A stretch of 64,000 bases of DNA from Tragulus kanchil (taxonomy: Eukaryota; Chordata; Mammalia; Artiodactyla; Tragulidae), in NCBI GenBank assembly GCA_022376925.1, contig JAIOJX010000004.1, positions 129,729,123-129,793,122 of the forward strand, written 5' to 3'. The position numbers were made by a program, and so were the translations under genes. The notes under the pieces are model-generated. The model did not search any database and was not told where the DNA came from. It was given only the letters and a program-made list of their open reading frames with translations. Positions within the stretch are counted from its first letter, which is position 1, and every line of letters begins with the position of its first letter. Of this stretch, positions 23,255-35,850 are shown piece after piece.

Positions 23255-23592
23255 ATCTATTTATTTATTTTTGGCTATTCTGGGTTTTCACTGTTGACAA
23301 AGGCTCTTCTCTAGTTGCAGGGAGTGGGGGCTACTCTCTAGTTGAGGCGAGCAGGCTTCTTGTTGCAGTGACTTCTCTTGTTGTGGAACTCAGGCTCTAG
23401 GGCACACGGACTTCAGTAGTGGTACATGGGCTCAAGAGTTGAGGCTCCAAGGCTCTAGAGCACAGGCTCCATAGTTGTGGCTCACGGGCTTAGTTGGTCC
23501 ACAGCATATGTGATCTTCGGATCAGGGATCGAACCCATGTCTCCTGCACTGGCAGGTGAACTCTTCACCACTGAGCTACCAGGGAAGGCCCT
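23255..23592 (-). mobile_element. CHR-type SINE, antisense
   Basis: Long reverse element from TTTATTTATTTTTGGCTATT to GAGCTACCAGGGAAGGCCC. Related to CHR-2 SINEs of ruminants and whales. Repeated at 24373-24713 by D7. Confidence 0.85.
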
Positions 23593-24372
23593 AGGCTCAA
23601 ATCTGTAAGTAGTTTTACATATTAAAAATTGGTTTCTTTTTTAAAGTACTTAAAATACAAAGATTAAATCTTTAAACCCCACAGTCCTCTTTAAATTTGT
23701 AACCTTTGATTAGTGAGATTCAGTCTGTTTAGATGCTAGTTAAGTCAATATAATTGAGTAATTGAGAACTCATTCTCTGGTATCCTAAGATTTGAGAACA
23801 GTACTAGAAAAGACATGGTCATTGCTTAGAAAAAGAACTTGTCATGTGTCTCTTTCTGCTGATCATATTATGAACAGAAAGGAAAGAATCAAAGGAGTGG
23901 AGAAGTGTACATTTTGGGAAGGTTTTGAAGACATGTTTTTAAACTAGAGAGAATAGTATAATAGAAAAGCATTTTCTGGTTTTTCAAATGCAGATTCCTG
24001 GTGAGGTGTCGAGTTTTCTTGTCCAAGGTATACCGTCACCCAGCCTCAGTCATTCCAGCCTCAGTCATTCCCGTTGAAAATAACATACAAACTTTGATTT
24101 AAAATAATTTGGGTATCTTAAAGGTTTTAGCTCTTTCTTATACATCAGTACCAGAATTTTCTAGACTCTTTCATAAATATTTCTGAGACCCTGCTCAGAG
24201 AAGAAATAGGAGGTAAAATAAAATGACTGTTATTCTTGTTTGTTTGTATAGGGGAGTGTATGTGTGTGTGTATTTGTCTGTTTCTGTCTAGAGTGAGAGA
24301 GCATTCTTGAGGGCCTGCAATTGTAATGAGTCCCTTCTAATCTATTGCCGGTTAAAACTATTAAGTAGACTC

Positions 24373-24713
24373 TGATCTATTTATTTATTTTTGGCTATTC
24401 TGGGTTTTCACTGTTGACAAAGGCTCTTCTCTAGTTGCAGGGAGTGGGGGCTACTCTCTAGTTGAGGCGAGCAGGCTTCTTGTTGCAGTGACTTCTCTTG
24501 TTGTGGAACTCAGGCTCTAGGGCACACGGACTTCAGTAGTGGTACATGGGCTCAAGAGTTGAGGCTCCAAGGCTCTAGAGCACAGGCTCCATAGTTGTGG
24601 CTCACGGGCTTAGTTGGTCCACAGCATATGTGATCTTCGCGGATCAGGGATCGAACCCATGTCTCCTGCACTGGCAGGTGAACTCTTCACCACTGAGCTA
24701 CCAGGGAAGGCCC
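24373..24713 (-). mobile_element. Second assembled copy of the 23255 CHR SINE
   Basis: Same element repeated by D7; two bases longer at a CGCG site. Confidence 0.85.
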
Positions 24714-25577
24714 TAGGCTCAAATCTGTAAGTAGTTTTACATATTAAAAATTGGTTTCTTTTTTAAAGTACTTAAAATACAAAGATTAAATCTTTAAACC
24801 CCACAGTCCTCTTTAAATTTGTAACCTTTGATTAGTGAGATTCAGTCTGTTTAGATGCTAGTTAAGTCAATATAATTGAGTAATTGAGAACTCATTCTCT
24901 GGTATCCTAAGATTTGAGAACAGTACTAGAAAAGACATGGTCATTGCTTAGAAAAAGAACTTGTCATGTGTCTCTTTCTGCTGATCATATTATGAACAGA
25001 AAGGAAAGAATCAAAGGAGTGGAGAAGTGTACATTTTGGGAAGGTTTTGAAGACATGTTTTTAAACTAGAGAGAATAGTATAATAGAAAAGCATTTTCTG
25101 GTTTTTCAAATGCAGATTCCTGGTGAGGTGTCGAGTTTTCTTGTCCAAGGTATACCGTCACCCAGCCTCAGTCATTGTCAGCACATTGCTAATCTGTTCC
25201 ATCCATAATCTCCACCCATGTGCATCCTCCCAGTTTCCAATAATTTTAAATCCAGGCTAGACATTATGTAACTTAATTTATAATTGGAAGAAGAAGGATT
25301 CTCAGTATGAAAAAGAAATTTAAGATGAGAACTTCTAGCAAAATTTCTGAAATAAAATGCTGAGTAGAAATATTCAGAAAAGATCTTCTAAAATCATTTA
25401 TATTTTAAGATCTGGATACTTATCTTACCAGTCCAAATCAGTTTGTTATCTTTGATGTGTTCTATCGCTCGAGCGTTTTATTTTAATTTAAACAAATGTT
25501 TTTCTGAGTCTTTATTAATATATTACCTAATTGAAGTTTGTAATTTAAAATTACTGTGCCTTGTTTCTTTCCTATAG

Positions 25578-25744
25578 TACCAAAACCCACAACTTATCCC
25601 ACTTGAAAACCTCATTGCACTTAAACAAAGGCAACAGAGATTAACACATAACTTCTTTGAACAAGGCGATCCTGGACAGCTCCATCTTCTAAAGGTCAAA
25701 GTCAAATCATCTGAATTGAGGCGAGGGAAGGACAGTAAAAAAAG
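25578..25744 (+). CDS. CPLANE1: CPLANE1 window exon 13, ends at a GC donor
   Basis: 167 bases, phase 0 in, two bases over out. Acceptor TTTCTTTCCTATAG. The donor is AAAAG|GCAAGT, a GC donor in otherwise perfect consensus; no GT donor nearby keeps the frame, and joining to 27964 gives KKRRQRRRAEKE. Peptide starts YQNPQLIPLENLIALKQRQQ and includes GQLHLLKVKVKSSELRRGKD, a basic region. Confidence 0.87.
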
Positions 25745-27820
25745 GCAAGTTTTAAGTGGAATTTTATTTGAGCACATACCTGCAAACATACCTACAATTT
25801 TATAATTAGTGACAGTGATATAGTTATATAGGTGGAAGTTACCTGGTTCAGCCTCTCAGCCTGTACACAATTGCACATTGAATGTCCTTGTCAAGTGTCA
25901 TGCATTTGAACATATCCTGTGATGAGAAAGTTCCTAGAATGTGAGAGATAAATGCCAATATTTTTTATATCTTATTAAGGAATTCTTTTCTGCTGTTCAG
26001 TAGGCTGAAGGTTTCTTTTTCCATTTTTCTGCAACAGGATGAGCAGTCCTCTTTTCCAGCAAGTATTTGGTATCACAGAATATTTCATATGCTGTTCAAT
26101 ACACTGAAGTAACATCTATTGTTATTTGTTTCCCATATCTTCCAGACTCATATACAGAGCACAGTGATGTGAATTGTTTCAGGCCACTATGAAATGTGCA
26201 TGTGAAAAAGCAAGGCCCTGCCTTCTCATGAAGAGCATTAATGGATGTTCAAGACACATATTGACTGATAGATTATTATTTAGTCTAGAAAATATTTTTA
26301 AATTTTCATGTGTAGCAGACTCTAAAATCTACTCCCAGACCTCTCTTACCAGAAAGGGTTCTTTCTTCCATTTTTTTCTAGGTGATCCCTCTTCCGAGTA
26401 AGTTCTCCCTATAACTTTTTGGGCCCCCCTTCCTCCTTGCTGGGATTCCCTCCTTGCAGAGGAGCCTGAGTTTGCCTAACGTCTTTACGTAGGTGAATGG
26501 AGGTATCTGATATGATTTCCAGGGCCAGCGTCACATTTGCAGAGAAAAGAATCTGAAAGTTACCTAAAACATCTCCCTCTACTCTGAGTTTCCCATGACT
26601 AACACAGAGAAGTCCGTTCAGTAATAGAGGAACTAGAAATGACTTTCATATGTCCCCGACTTCTGCTTATATTTGCTTGTATTTTAACAGAATATCTTGC
26701 TAGTTTAATACCCACTTTGAAAACCTCATTGCACAACAAAGGCAACAGAGATTAACACATAACTTCTTTGAACAAGGCGATCCTGGACAGCTCCATCTTC
26801 TAAAGGTCAAAGTCAAATCATCTGAATTGAGGCGAGGGAAGGACAGTAAAAAAAGGCAAGTTTTAAGTGGAATTTTATTTGAGCACATACCTGCAAACAT
26901 ACCTACAATTTTATAATTAGTGACAGTGATATAGTTATATAGGTGGAAGTTACCTGGTTCAGCCTCTCAGCCTGTACACAATTGCACATTGAATGTCCTT
27001 GTCAAGTGTCATGCATTTGAACATATCCTGTGATGAGAAAGTTCCTAGAATGTGAGAGATAAATGCCAATATTTTTTATATCTTATTAAGGAATTCTTTT
27101 CTGCTGTTCAGTAGGCTGAAGGTTTCTTTTTCCATTTTTCTGCAACAGGATGAGCAGTCCTCTTTTCCAGCAAGTATTTGGTATCACAGAATATTTCATA
27201 TGCTGTTCAATACACTGAAGTAACATCTATTGTTATTTGTTTCCCATATCTTCCAGACTCATATACAGAGCACAGTGATGTGAATTGTTTCAGGCCACTA
27301 TGAAATGTGCATGTGAAAAAGCAAGGCCCTGCCTTCTCATGAAGAGCATTAATGGATGTTCAAGACACATATTGACTGATAGATTATTATTTAGTCTAGA
27401 AAATATTTTTAAATTTTCATGTGTAGCAGACTCTAAAATCTACTCCCAGACCTCTCTTACCAGAAAGGGTTCTTTCTTCCATTTTTTTCTAGGTGATCCC
27501 TCTTCCGAGTAAGTTCTCCCTATAACTTTTTGGGCCCCCCTTCCTCCTTGCTGGGATTCCCTCCTTGCAGAGGAGCCTGAGTTTGCCTAACGTCTTTACG
27601 TAGGTGAATGGAGGTATCTGATATGATTTCCAGGGCCAGCGTCACATTTGCAGAGAAAAGAATCTGAAAGTTACCTAAAACATCTCCCTCTACTCTGAGT
27701 TTCCCATGACTAACACAGAGAAGTCCGTTCAGTAATAGAGGAACTAGAAATGACTTTCATATGTCCCCGACTTCTGCTTATATTTGCTTGTATTTTAACA
27801 GAATATCTTGCTAGTTTAAT
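25590..27820 (+). repeat. Direct duplication D8 (about 1,111 bp), repeats exon 13
   Basis: 25598-26706 recurs at 26709-27820. The second copy starts inside exon 13, at CCCACTT, with small errors. Confidence 0.9.
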
Positions 27821-27963
27821 AGTTTACTGACATAACTTTTGATAAATTGAAAATAATTCCTTGACATAATTTTCATAACTGTCTCCCCATATAACATGAT
27901 ACAAATGAAAAACCGAGGTTACTTAAATAGTAAGAATATACTTTCCACTGTGATTTCTAACAG
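25745..27963. other. CPLANE1: Intron 13 (GC-AG)
   Basis: About 1.1 kb when D8 is collapsed. No repeat recognised. The last 150 bases are AT-rich, ending TTTCTAACAG. Confidence 0.6.
26709..26855 (+). pseudogene. CPLANE1: 5'-truncated second copy of exon 13
   Basis: Begins CCCACTTTGAAAACC (one T too many) and has GCACAACAAAGG where the full copy has GCACTTAAACAAAGG. No acceptor precedes it. The GC donor is present in this copy too, so that base is supported twice. Confidence 0.85.
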
Positions 27964-28093
27964 ACAAAGACGACGAGCGGAAAAAGAATCACAAGAAAAA
28001 AGATCGGAGAAACTAAGGAGTAAACCAAGTGTGACTTTCCTGCCAGAGGATATCGTCACTAATGATGAGTCAGAACCAGCTGTGAAACCCAAG
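27964..28093 (+). CDS. CPLANE1: CPLANE1 window exon 14
   Basis: 130 bases, enters in phase 2 and ends in phase 0. Acceptor TGATTTCTAACAG, donor GTATAG (weak). The peptide begins with a highly charged helix QRRRAEKESQEKRSEKLRSK and ends acidic. Likely part of a basic coiled or helical segment continuing from exon 13. Duplicated at 29089-29218. Confidence 0.88.
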
Positions 28094-30218
28094 GTATAGA
28101 GAAACTACAGTACCTTCTTCCCTGGTCTGCGTGTACAGAGTTGAAGTGTTTGTGGTTTATATAGTTGTCTGATTGCTGAGAGTTTCTGATTGTGACTGGG
28201 AGAATCTTTGTTGACAACTTACTGACCAGAGATTATTCATACATTTTTTTGGTTACCCAAACATTATTGACCAGAGATGTTTCAGTATTCATTACATAAC
28301 AAATTGTTGGACACAGGTGCTAGTTTCTGCAAAAATCCCTTGGGCTATAATGTATTCACTTCATTAATACATAAATCCCGACTGCATCCCTCCATGCAAC
28401 AGTGGACATGCAGTTATGAAGTGAAAAGCAACTTATTGATAAATCAAAAATTGTAGTTTAGAGCATCTGCTTGTGTGTCCATTTTATAGTTCCAATGGCT
28501 CTGCCTTTTTGCTGTGACATCTTAGTGCACAGTGTGAGTTTCTCCTGTGACAGGTGCACCTACCTCTTTTAAGTGCCTCCAGGGCTTCCCAAATAGAGGT
28601 TTTCTGAACTCTTTTTATCTTTTAAACATTTCCTGTGACTTTCCATTGCAACAAGAGGTCCCATCCCCTTTTGGCCCCCCATTCCCTCCTTGCAGAGGAG
28701 CCTGAGTTTGCCTAACGTCTTTACGTAGGTGAATGGAGGTATCTGATATGATTTCCAGGGCCAGCGTCACATTTGCAGAGAAAAGAATCTGAAAGTTACC
28801 TAAAACATCTCCCTCTACTCTGAGTTTCCCATGACTAACACAGAGAAGTCCGTTCAGTAATAGAGGAACTAGAAATGACTTTCATATGTCCCCGACTTCT
28901 GCTTATATTTGCTTGTATTTTAACAGAATATCTTGCTAGTTTAATAGTTTACTGACATAACTTTTGATAAATTGAAAATAATTCCTTGACATAATTTTCA
29001 TAACTGTCTCCCCATATAACATGATACAAATGAAAAACCGAGGTTACTTAAATAGTAAGAATATACTTTCCACTGTGATTTCTAACAGACAAAGACGACG
29101 AGCGGAAAAAGAATCACAAGAAAAAAGATCGGAGAAACTAAGGAGTAAACCAAGTGTGACTTTCCTGCCAGAGGATATCGTCACTAATGATGAGTCAGAA
29201 CCAGCTGTGAAACCCAAGGTATAGAGAAACTACAGTACCTTCTTCCCTGGTCTGCGTGTACAGAGTTGAAGTGTTTGTGGTTTATATAGTTGTCTGATTG
29301 CTGAGAGTTTCTGATTGTGACTGGGAGAATCTTTGTTGACAACTTACTGACCAGAGATTATTCATACATTTTTTTGGTTACCCAAACATTATTGACCAGA
29401 GATGTTTCAGTATTCATTACATAACAAATTGTTGGACACAGGTGCTAGTTTCTGCAAAAATCCCTTGGGCTATAATGTATTCACTTCATTAATACATAAA
29501 TCCCGACTGCATCCCTCCATGCAACAGTGGACATGCAGTTATGAAGTGAAAAGCAACTTATTGATAAATCAAAAATTGTAGTTTAGAGCATCTGCTTGTG
29601 TGTCCATTTTATAGTTCCAATGGCTCTGCCTTTTTGCTGTGACATCTTAGTGCACAGTGTGAGTTTCTCCTGTGACAGGTGCACCTACCTCTTTTAAGTG
29701 CCTCCAGGGCTTCCCAAATAGAGGTTTTCTAATGCAATCTGCATTTTATATCAGATCTTTTAAACATTCCTCCTAAATTTGGTGACTTTACCTATGTATG
29801 CAACAAGAGGTTAAATCAAACAAATAGTTTTGTTTACTTGAATCTTGGCACCCTATTCCAGTAAGTCCTCAAGAATGTGACTGGAGGCACCTGGGAAAAT
29901 ATTGAGTCCATGAGCAGTTTAGATACTATTTGAGAGTTAAAGCTAGTCTGCAGGAGAAAACGGGATATTGTAATTTAGTAACTGCATTAAATTAGTAATG
30001 CTCTTTTTGGTTGTTTGACCTGTGAATTTTGTGAACACCTTTGTGGAGTTACTTTGATAGAGTAAATAGTTAAATAGAATTAATAAATATTTCTAGAGTT
30101 ATAAGATTTGAACCTGTACCCCCCAAATCAGCATTTGTCATAGCTGTTGAATATTTTTTTTCAAATGTGTGAGCATGTTTGAGTTAATCATAAATTGGTC
30201 ATTTGGGGATTCATTTAG
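28094..30218. other. CPLANE1: Intron 14
   Basis: About 1 kb of AT-rich sequence, present in two to three assembled copies. No repeat family recognised. Confidence 0.55.
29089..29218 (+). CDS. CPLANE1: Second assembled copy of exon 14
   Basis: Identical exon and splice sites, carried by D9. 130 bases is not divisible by three, so using both would shift the frame. Confidence 0.6.
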
Positions 30219-30273
30219 GAGCAACAAGAACATCATGGTTCACAGCCTTTGGAAGACTTTGACATTCCTTTTG
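30219..30273 (+). CDS. CPLANE1: CPLANE1 window exon 15
   Basis: Only 55 bases, phase 0 in, one base over out. Acceptor TTCATTTAG, donor GTATGT. Peptide EQQEHHGSQPLEDFDIPF. Too short for an ORF scan; found by frame continuity. Joins to 36207 as PF-EKLQDNVNTSAGLHFMAS. Confidence 0.85.
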
Positions 30274-31407
30274 GTATGTATATGCATGATTAATGTCATG
30301 TCTCCATTGAGAGTTAAAACCAACTTTGTAAAAATATGTTTATGAGACCAAATTATTTTCATGTTATCTTTGACAGGACAGTGGGTGTATATGTCTGCAA
30401 GCCACAGTGTGGGAGGGAAAAGTCAGATTATAAGCAGGCATTTCCTGTTAATGGTAGGACTATTCATTTGACTGGTCAAGACTTTACCTTGGAGGTCACC
30501 TCACATCTGTTGCCTCTTCTTTGGCTTGCCCTTGGCCTGGTGCTCCCTTCCTTTCTTGGGGCTTGGGCCCAGCCTCAGGCCTCCACGTAACGAGCCATCG
30601 TCTCCTTCCCTGCACAGCCTCCGTCTCTCAGCTTCCTCATCCTTCTGGTGGTCTGCCTTCCCTTAATTAACACTTCATTAATACATAAATCCCGACTGCA
30701 TCCCTCCATGCAACAGTGGACATGCAGTTATGAAGTGAAAAGCAACTTATTGATAAATCAAAAATTGTAGTTTAGAGCATCTGCTTGTGTGTCCATTTTA
30801 TAGTTCCAATGGCTCTGCCTTTTTGCTGTGACATCTTAGTGCACAGTGTGAGTTTCTCCTGTGACAGGTGCACCTACCTCTTTTAAGTGCCTCCAGGGCT
30901 TCCCAAATAGAGGTTTTCTAATGCAATCTGCATTTTATATCAGATCTTTTAAACATTCCTCCTAAATTTGGTGACTTTACCTATGTATGCAACAAGAGGT
31001 TAAATCAAACAAATAGTTTTGTTTACTTGAATCTTGGCACCCTATTCCAGTAAGTCCTCAAGAATGTGACTGGAGGCACCTGGGAAAATATTGAGTCCAT
31101 GAGCAGTTTAGATACTATTTGAGAGTTAAAGCTAGTCTGCAGGAGAAAACGGGATATTGTAATTTAGTAACTGCATTAAATTAGTAATGCTCTTTTTGGT
31201 TGTTTGACCTGTGAATTTTGTGAACACCTTTGTGGAGTTACTTTGATAGAGTAAATAGTTAAATAGAATTAATAAATATTTCTAGAGTTATAAGATTTGA
31301 ACCTGTACCCCCCAAATCAGCATTTGTCATAGCTGTTGAATATTTTTTTTCAAATGTGTGAGCATGTTTGAGTTAATCATAAATTGGTCATTTGGGGATT
31401 CATTTAG

Positions 31408-31462
31408 GAGCAACAAGAACATCATGGTTCACAGCCTTTGGAAGACTTTGACATTCCTTTTG
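31408..31462 (+). CDS. CPLANE1: Second assembled copy of exon 15
   Basis: Identical copy carried by D10. Confidence 0.55.
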
Positions 31463-32167
31463 GTATGTATATGCATGATTAATGTCATGTCTCCATTGAG
31501 AGTTAAAACCAACTTTGTAAAAATATGTTTATGAGACCAAATTATTTTCATGTTATCTTTGACAGGACAGTGGGTGTATATGTCTGCAAGCCACAGTGTG
31601 GGAGGGAAAAGTCAGATTATAAGCAGGCATTTCCTGTTAATGGTAGGACTATTCATTTGACTGGTCAAGACTTTACCTTGGAGGTCACCTCACATCTGTT
31701 GCCTCTTCTTTGGCTTGCCCCTTGGCCTGGTGCTCCCTTCCTTTCTTGGGGCTTGGGCCCAGCCTCAGGCCTCCACGTAACGAGCCATCGTCTCCTTCCC
31801 TGCACAGCCTCCGTCTCTCAGCTTCCTCATCCTTCTGGTGGTCTTCCTTCCCATTCTCTTGTCTTCAAACCATGTTCTTTTTCATTCTTAATAACATTCT
31901 GTCTCTTTACAAAGGTGATACTACATTTTAGCTGGAGAAAATTTAGAAAATGCAAATAGAAAATAAGACCTATATTAAAATCTCCCATAATCCTTTTGTT
32001 TAGAGATAACCAGTGTCAATATTCTTCTGGGTTTATTTGCAAAATATCCCTACTCACATAAATATTATTTACCACTGAGCCACTAGGGAAGTCCCTTCTA
32101 TCTGTATATCTATATATAAAGAATACCTTCCCTGCTTTCTTATAACTTATTTATTTTTACCACTAGT

Positions 32168-32397
32168 ATTAAGGTATTTGGGCTTTCCTGGAGGCTCAGT
32201 GGTAAAGAATGCACCTGCCAGTATAGGAGATGTGAATTTGATCCCTGTATCGGGGAGATCCTCTGGAGAAGGGATGGCAAATCCACTCTAGTGTCCTTGC
32301 CTAGAAATCCCATGGACAGAGGAGCCTGGGGGGCTATAATCCATGGGGCTGCAAAAGAGCCAGACACAGTTTAGCGACTAAGCAACAACAATAGCAC
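32168..32397 (+). mobile_element. Bov-tA type SINE, sense
   Basis: GGGCTTTCCTGGAGGCTCAG head, GATCCTCTGGAGAAGGGATG, CCCATGGACAGAGGAGCCTG and TTTAGCGACTAAGCAACAAC are the hallmark blocks of ruminant Bov-tA. A short antisense SINE head remnant (GAGCCACTAGGGAAGTCCC, about 32075) precedes it. Repeated at 33176-33405 by D11. Confidence 0.88.
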
Positions 32398-33175
32398 TAA
32401 AGTGTGTATCTTCCAGTATCGCTTGATATTCTTCTACAATGTCATTTAAAAATTATGTATTTTTGTAGTACTTCAGGGAACATGTATTGTGTTTTTCCAC
32501 ATGATAATTCTCTAAAACCAACTTTGTAAAAATATGTTTATGAGACCAAATTATTTTCATGTTATCTTTGACAGGACAGTGGGTGTATATGTCTGCAAGC
32601 CACAGTGTGGGAGGGAAAAGTCAGATTATAAGCAGGCATTTCCTGTTAATGGTAGGACTATTCATTTGACTGGTCAAGACTTTACCTTGGAGGTCACCTC
32701 ACATCTGTTGCCTCTTCTTTGGCTTGCCCTTGGCCTGGTGCTCCCTTCCTTTCTTGGGGCTTGGGCCCAGCCTCAGGCCTCCACGTAACGAGCCATCGTC
32801 TCCTTCCCTGCACAGCCTCCGTCTCTCAGCTTCCTCATCCTTCTGGTGGTCTTCCTTCCCATTCTCTTGTCTTCAAACCATGTTCTTTTTCATTCTTAAT
32901 AACATTCTGTCTCTTTACAAAGGTGATACTACATTTTAGCTGGAGAAAATTTAGAAAATGCAAATAGAAAATAAGACCTATATTAAAATCTCCCATAATC
33001 CTTTTGTTTAGAGATAACCAGTGTCAATATTCTTCTGGGTTTATTTGCAAAATATCCCTACTCACATAAATATTATTTACCACTGAGCCACTAGGGAAGT
33101 CCCTTCTATCTGTATATCTATATATAAAGAATACCTTCCCTGCTTTCTTATAACTTATTTATTTTTACCACTAGT

Positions 33176-33405
33176 ATTAAGGTATTTGGGCTTTCCTGGA
33201 GGCTCAGTGGTAAAGAATGCACCTGCCAGTATAGGAGATGTGAATTTGATCCCTGTATCGGGGAGATCCTCTGGAGAAGGGATGGCAAATCCACTCTAGT
33301 GTCCTTGCCTAGAAATCCCATGGACAGAGGAGCCTGGGGGGCTATAATCCATGGGGCTGCAAAAGAGCCAGACACAGTTTAGCGACTAAGCAACAACAAT
33401 AGCAC
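33176..33405 (+). mobile_element. Second assembled copy of the 32168 Bov-tA
   Basis: Same element repeated by D11. Confidence 0.88.
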
Positions 33406-33769
33406 TAAAGTGTGTATCTTCCAGTATCGCTTGATATTCTTCTACAATGTCATTTAAAAATTATGTATTTTTGTAGTACTTCAGGGAACATGTATTGTGT
33501 TATTCCACATGATAATTCTCTAATACCAACTGCATGTCCTGTAATTCAGTTCCATTCTAAGACTACTAGAGTTAGCATAGACCCCACAGGTCAAGGGGTC
33601 AGTACCCAAAGAATCTCTGTTTTCTTCAGATACCAGCTGCAAATGGGGTCCCCGACACCTCCATTTTTGTATGGTTGAATAGAAATTCAGGGATTCCCAT
33701 GACCCCTCCCCCTGCAGGTTTACTAATTCTTTACAACTCCAGAGCTCAGAAAAGCACGTTAGTTGTGAT

Positions 33770-33957
33770 TTAGGCTATGACTTTGACTCAGACAGTAAGG
33801 AATTCACCTGCAATGCAAGAGACCTGGGTTTAATCCCTGGGTTGGGAAGATCCCCTGGATGAGGAAAAGGCAACCCACTCCAGTTTGAGAATCCCATGGA
33901 CAGAGGAGCCAAGGGTCACAAGGAGTCAAGACACGACTGAGCGACTAAGCACACAAG
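33770..33957 (+). mobile_element. Bov-tA type SINE, sense, old
   Basis: Diverged head, then AGAGACCTGGGTTTAATCCC, GATCCCCTGGATGAGG, CCCATGGACAGAGGAGCC and CACGACTGAGCGACTAAGCA. Repeated at 34857-35044 by D12. Confidence 0.87.
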
Positions 33958-34856
33958 CACGGGTGATGATTGAACCCTAATTAGTCTCCCTTCCCCGGAG
34001 GTGGCAGTGGGGCAAGGTTGATCGCTGCTTTCTCTGGTGACTAGGACCCAAGCTGAAACTATCTAGGGACCTGCAGGAGCCATCTCATTTGCCTAAACTC
34101 AGATGGGATCCAAAGGGGCTCATCATGAATAACAAAACATGCTTCAGGAAATTCCAAGCGCTTGAGGAATTCTGTGCCTGGAACCAAGGACAAAGACCAG
34201 ATATATGTATTTTTCACTACACTCCCATGTGCATCTTTGGTCTCCTTTATTCTACTTAGACCTTCTGGGTAATTTCCCAGGAAAATCCACATCTAAATCC
34301 AAACTCTGGGAATAGTATTTGGACTTGGATTCTACTTTCTGCTCAACTTCTCCTCTGGGGTAGAAGTTACCCCAAGTCTGAATTCCTTATCCCTCCCCAC
34401 CCACTGGCTGGTCTTCCTGTGTTCTCCGTCTCATTTGTGTCACTACCAACTTCGCACCAGAGCACAGGCTTTGAGAATTCTGCTTCCCCCCACTCATCCA
34501 GGTAGTAGCCAGTTTGTTCTTTCTTTTCTCTACCTTCTTTATAATTGTTAACTTTAACCTCTCTCCTCTCTGCGTCACCATCATTGGGCGCTTTTTGAAC
34601 TGCTGCAGCAGTCTCATCAATCTGATCACCCTTCTTTCATTTTATCTACTCAAATTTATTTTCCACACACTGGCTTGGGGTGGTTTTTCTAGAACATCAG
34701 TCTGACCGTATCATTTCTCTAGCAACTTCTATTGCATCTTCACAGACGAGAATTTGTATGGTTGAATAGAAATTCAGGGATTCCCATGACCCCTCCCCCT
34801 GCAGGTTTACTAATTCTTTACAACTCCAGAGCTCAGAAAAGCACGTTAGTTGTGAT

Positions 34857-35044
34857 TTAGGCTATGACTTTGACTCAGACAGTAAGGAATTCACCTGCAA
34901 TGCAAGAGACCTGGGTTTAATCCCTGGGTTGGGAAGATCCCCTGGATGAGGAAAAGGCAACCCACTCCAGTTTGAGAATCCCATGGACAGAGGAGCCAAG
35001 GGTCACAAGGAGTCAAGACACGACTGAGCGACTAAGCACACAAG
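34857..35044 (+). mobile_element. Second assembled copy of the 33770 Bov-tA
   Basis: Same element repeated by D12. Confidence 0.87.
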
Positions 35045-35850
35045 CACGGGTGATGATTGAACCCTAATTAGTCTCCCTTCCCCGGAGGTGGCAGTGGGGC
35101 AAGGTTGATCGCTGCTTTCTCTGGTGACTAGGACCCAAGCTGAAACTATCTAGGGACCTGCAGGAGCCATCTCATTTGCCTAAACTCAGATGGGATCCAA
35201 AGGGGCTCATCATGAATAACAAAACATGCTTCAGGAAATTCCAAGCGCTTGAGGAATTCTGTGCCTGGAACCAAGGACAAAGACCAGATATATGTATTTT
35301 TCACTACACTCCCATGTGCATCTTTGGTCTCCTTTATTCTACTTAGACCTTCTGGGTAATTTCCCAGGAAAATCCACATCTAAATCCAAACTCTGGGAAT
35401 AGTATTTGGACTTGGATTCTACTTTCTGCTCAACTTCTCCTCTGGGGTAGAAGTTACCCCAAGTCTGAATTCCTTATCCCTCCCACCCACTGGCTGGTCT
35501 TCCTGTGTTCTCCGTCTCATTTGTGTCACTACCAACTTCGCACCAGAGCACAGGCTTTGAGAATTCTGCTTCCCCCCACTCATCCAGGTAGTAGCCAGTT
35601 TGTTCTTTCTTTTCTCTACCTTCTTTATAATTGTTAACTTTAACCTCTCTCCTCTCTGCGTCACCATCATTGGGCGCTTTTTGAACTGCTGCAGCAGTCT
35701 CATCAATCTGATCACCCTTCTTTCATTTTATCTACTCAAATTTATTTTCCACACACTGGCTTGGGGTGGTTTTTCTAGAACATCAGTCTGACCGTATCAT
35801 TTCTCTGCCTAGCAACTTCTATTGCATCTTCAGCAGACAGAAGAATAGGT

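Larger units (their letters stand above)
22954..25177 (+). repeat. Direct duplication D7 (about 1,120 bp)
   Basis: 22954-24073 recurs at 24074-25177. Near the junction the first copy reads CAGCCTCAGTCATTCCAGCC and then repeats that phrase where the second copy continues CATTGTCAGCACATTGC. Copy one lacks CG in CTTCGGATC (CTTCGCGGATC at 24637). Confidence 0.9.
22537..25577. other. CPLANE1: Intron 12
   Basis: Holds a young SINE, a CHR SINE and duplication D7. The stretches 22980-23250 and 23600-24070 are AT-rich and unassigned apart from a short (TG)n at 23138. Confidence 0.6.
27527..29800 (+). repeat. Direct duplication D9 (about 1,125 bp), doubles exon 14
   Basis: 27527-28663 recurs at 28664-29800. 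The last 60 bases of copy one are a shortened, garbled version of the matching part of copy two (29733-29810). Confidence 0.9.
29482..31860 (+). repeat. Direct duplication D10 (about 1,189 bp), doubles exon 15
   Basis: 29482-30670 recurs at 30671-31860. Its start also occurs at about 28357, so this part is present three times (chained with D9). Confidence 0.9.
31505..33525 (+). repeat. Direct duplication D11 (about 1,009 bp)
   Basis: 31505-32513 recurs at 32514-33525. The shortest overlap of the set. 30306-30665 is a third copy of its first part. Confidence 0.9.
33666..35830 (+). repeat. Direct duplication D12 (about 1,087 bp)
   Basis: 33666-34752 recurs at 34753-35830. First copy ends CATCTTCACAGACGAGAA where the second reads CATCTTCAGCAGACAGAA. 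Confidence 0.9.

Noticed and set aside
31525..31959. 144-codon open frame (MFMRPNYFHV...) in three assembled versions
   Set aside because: Intronic, no recognisable domain, and the versions differ by a one-base homopolymer change that alters the C-terminal half.
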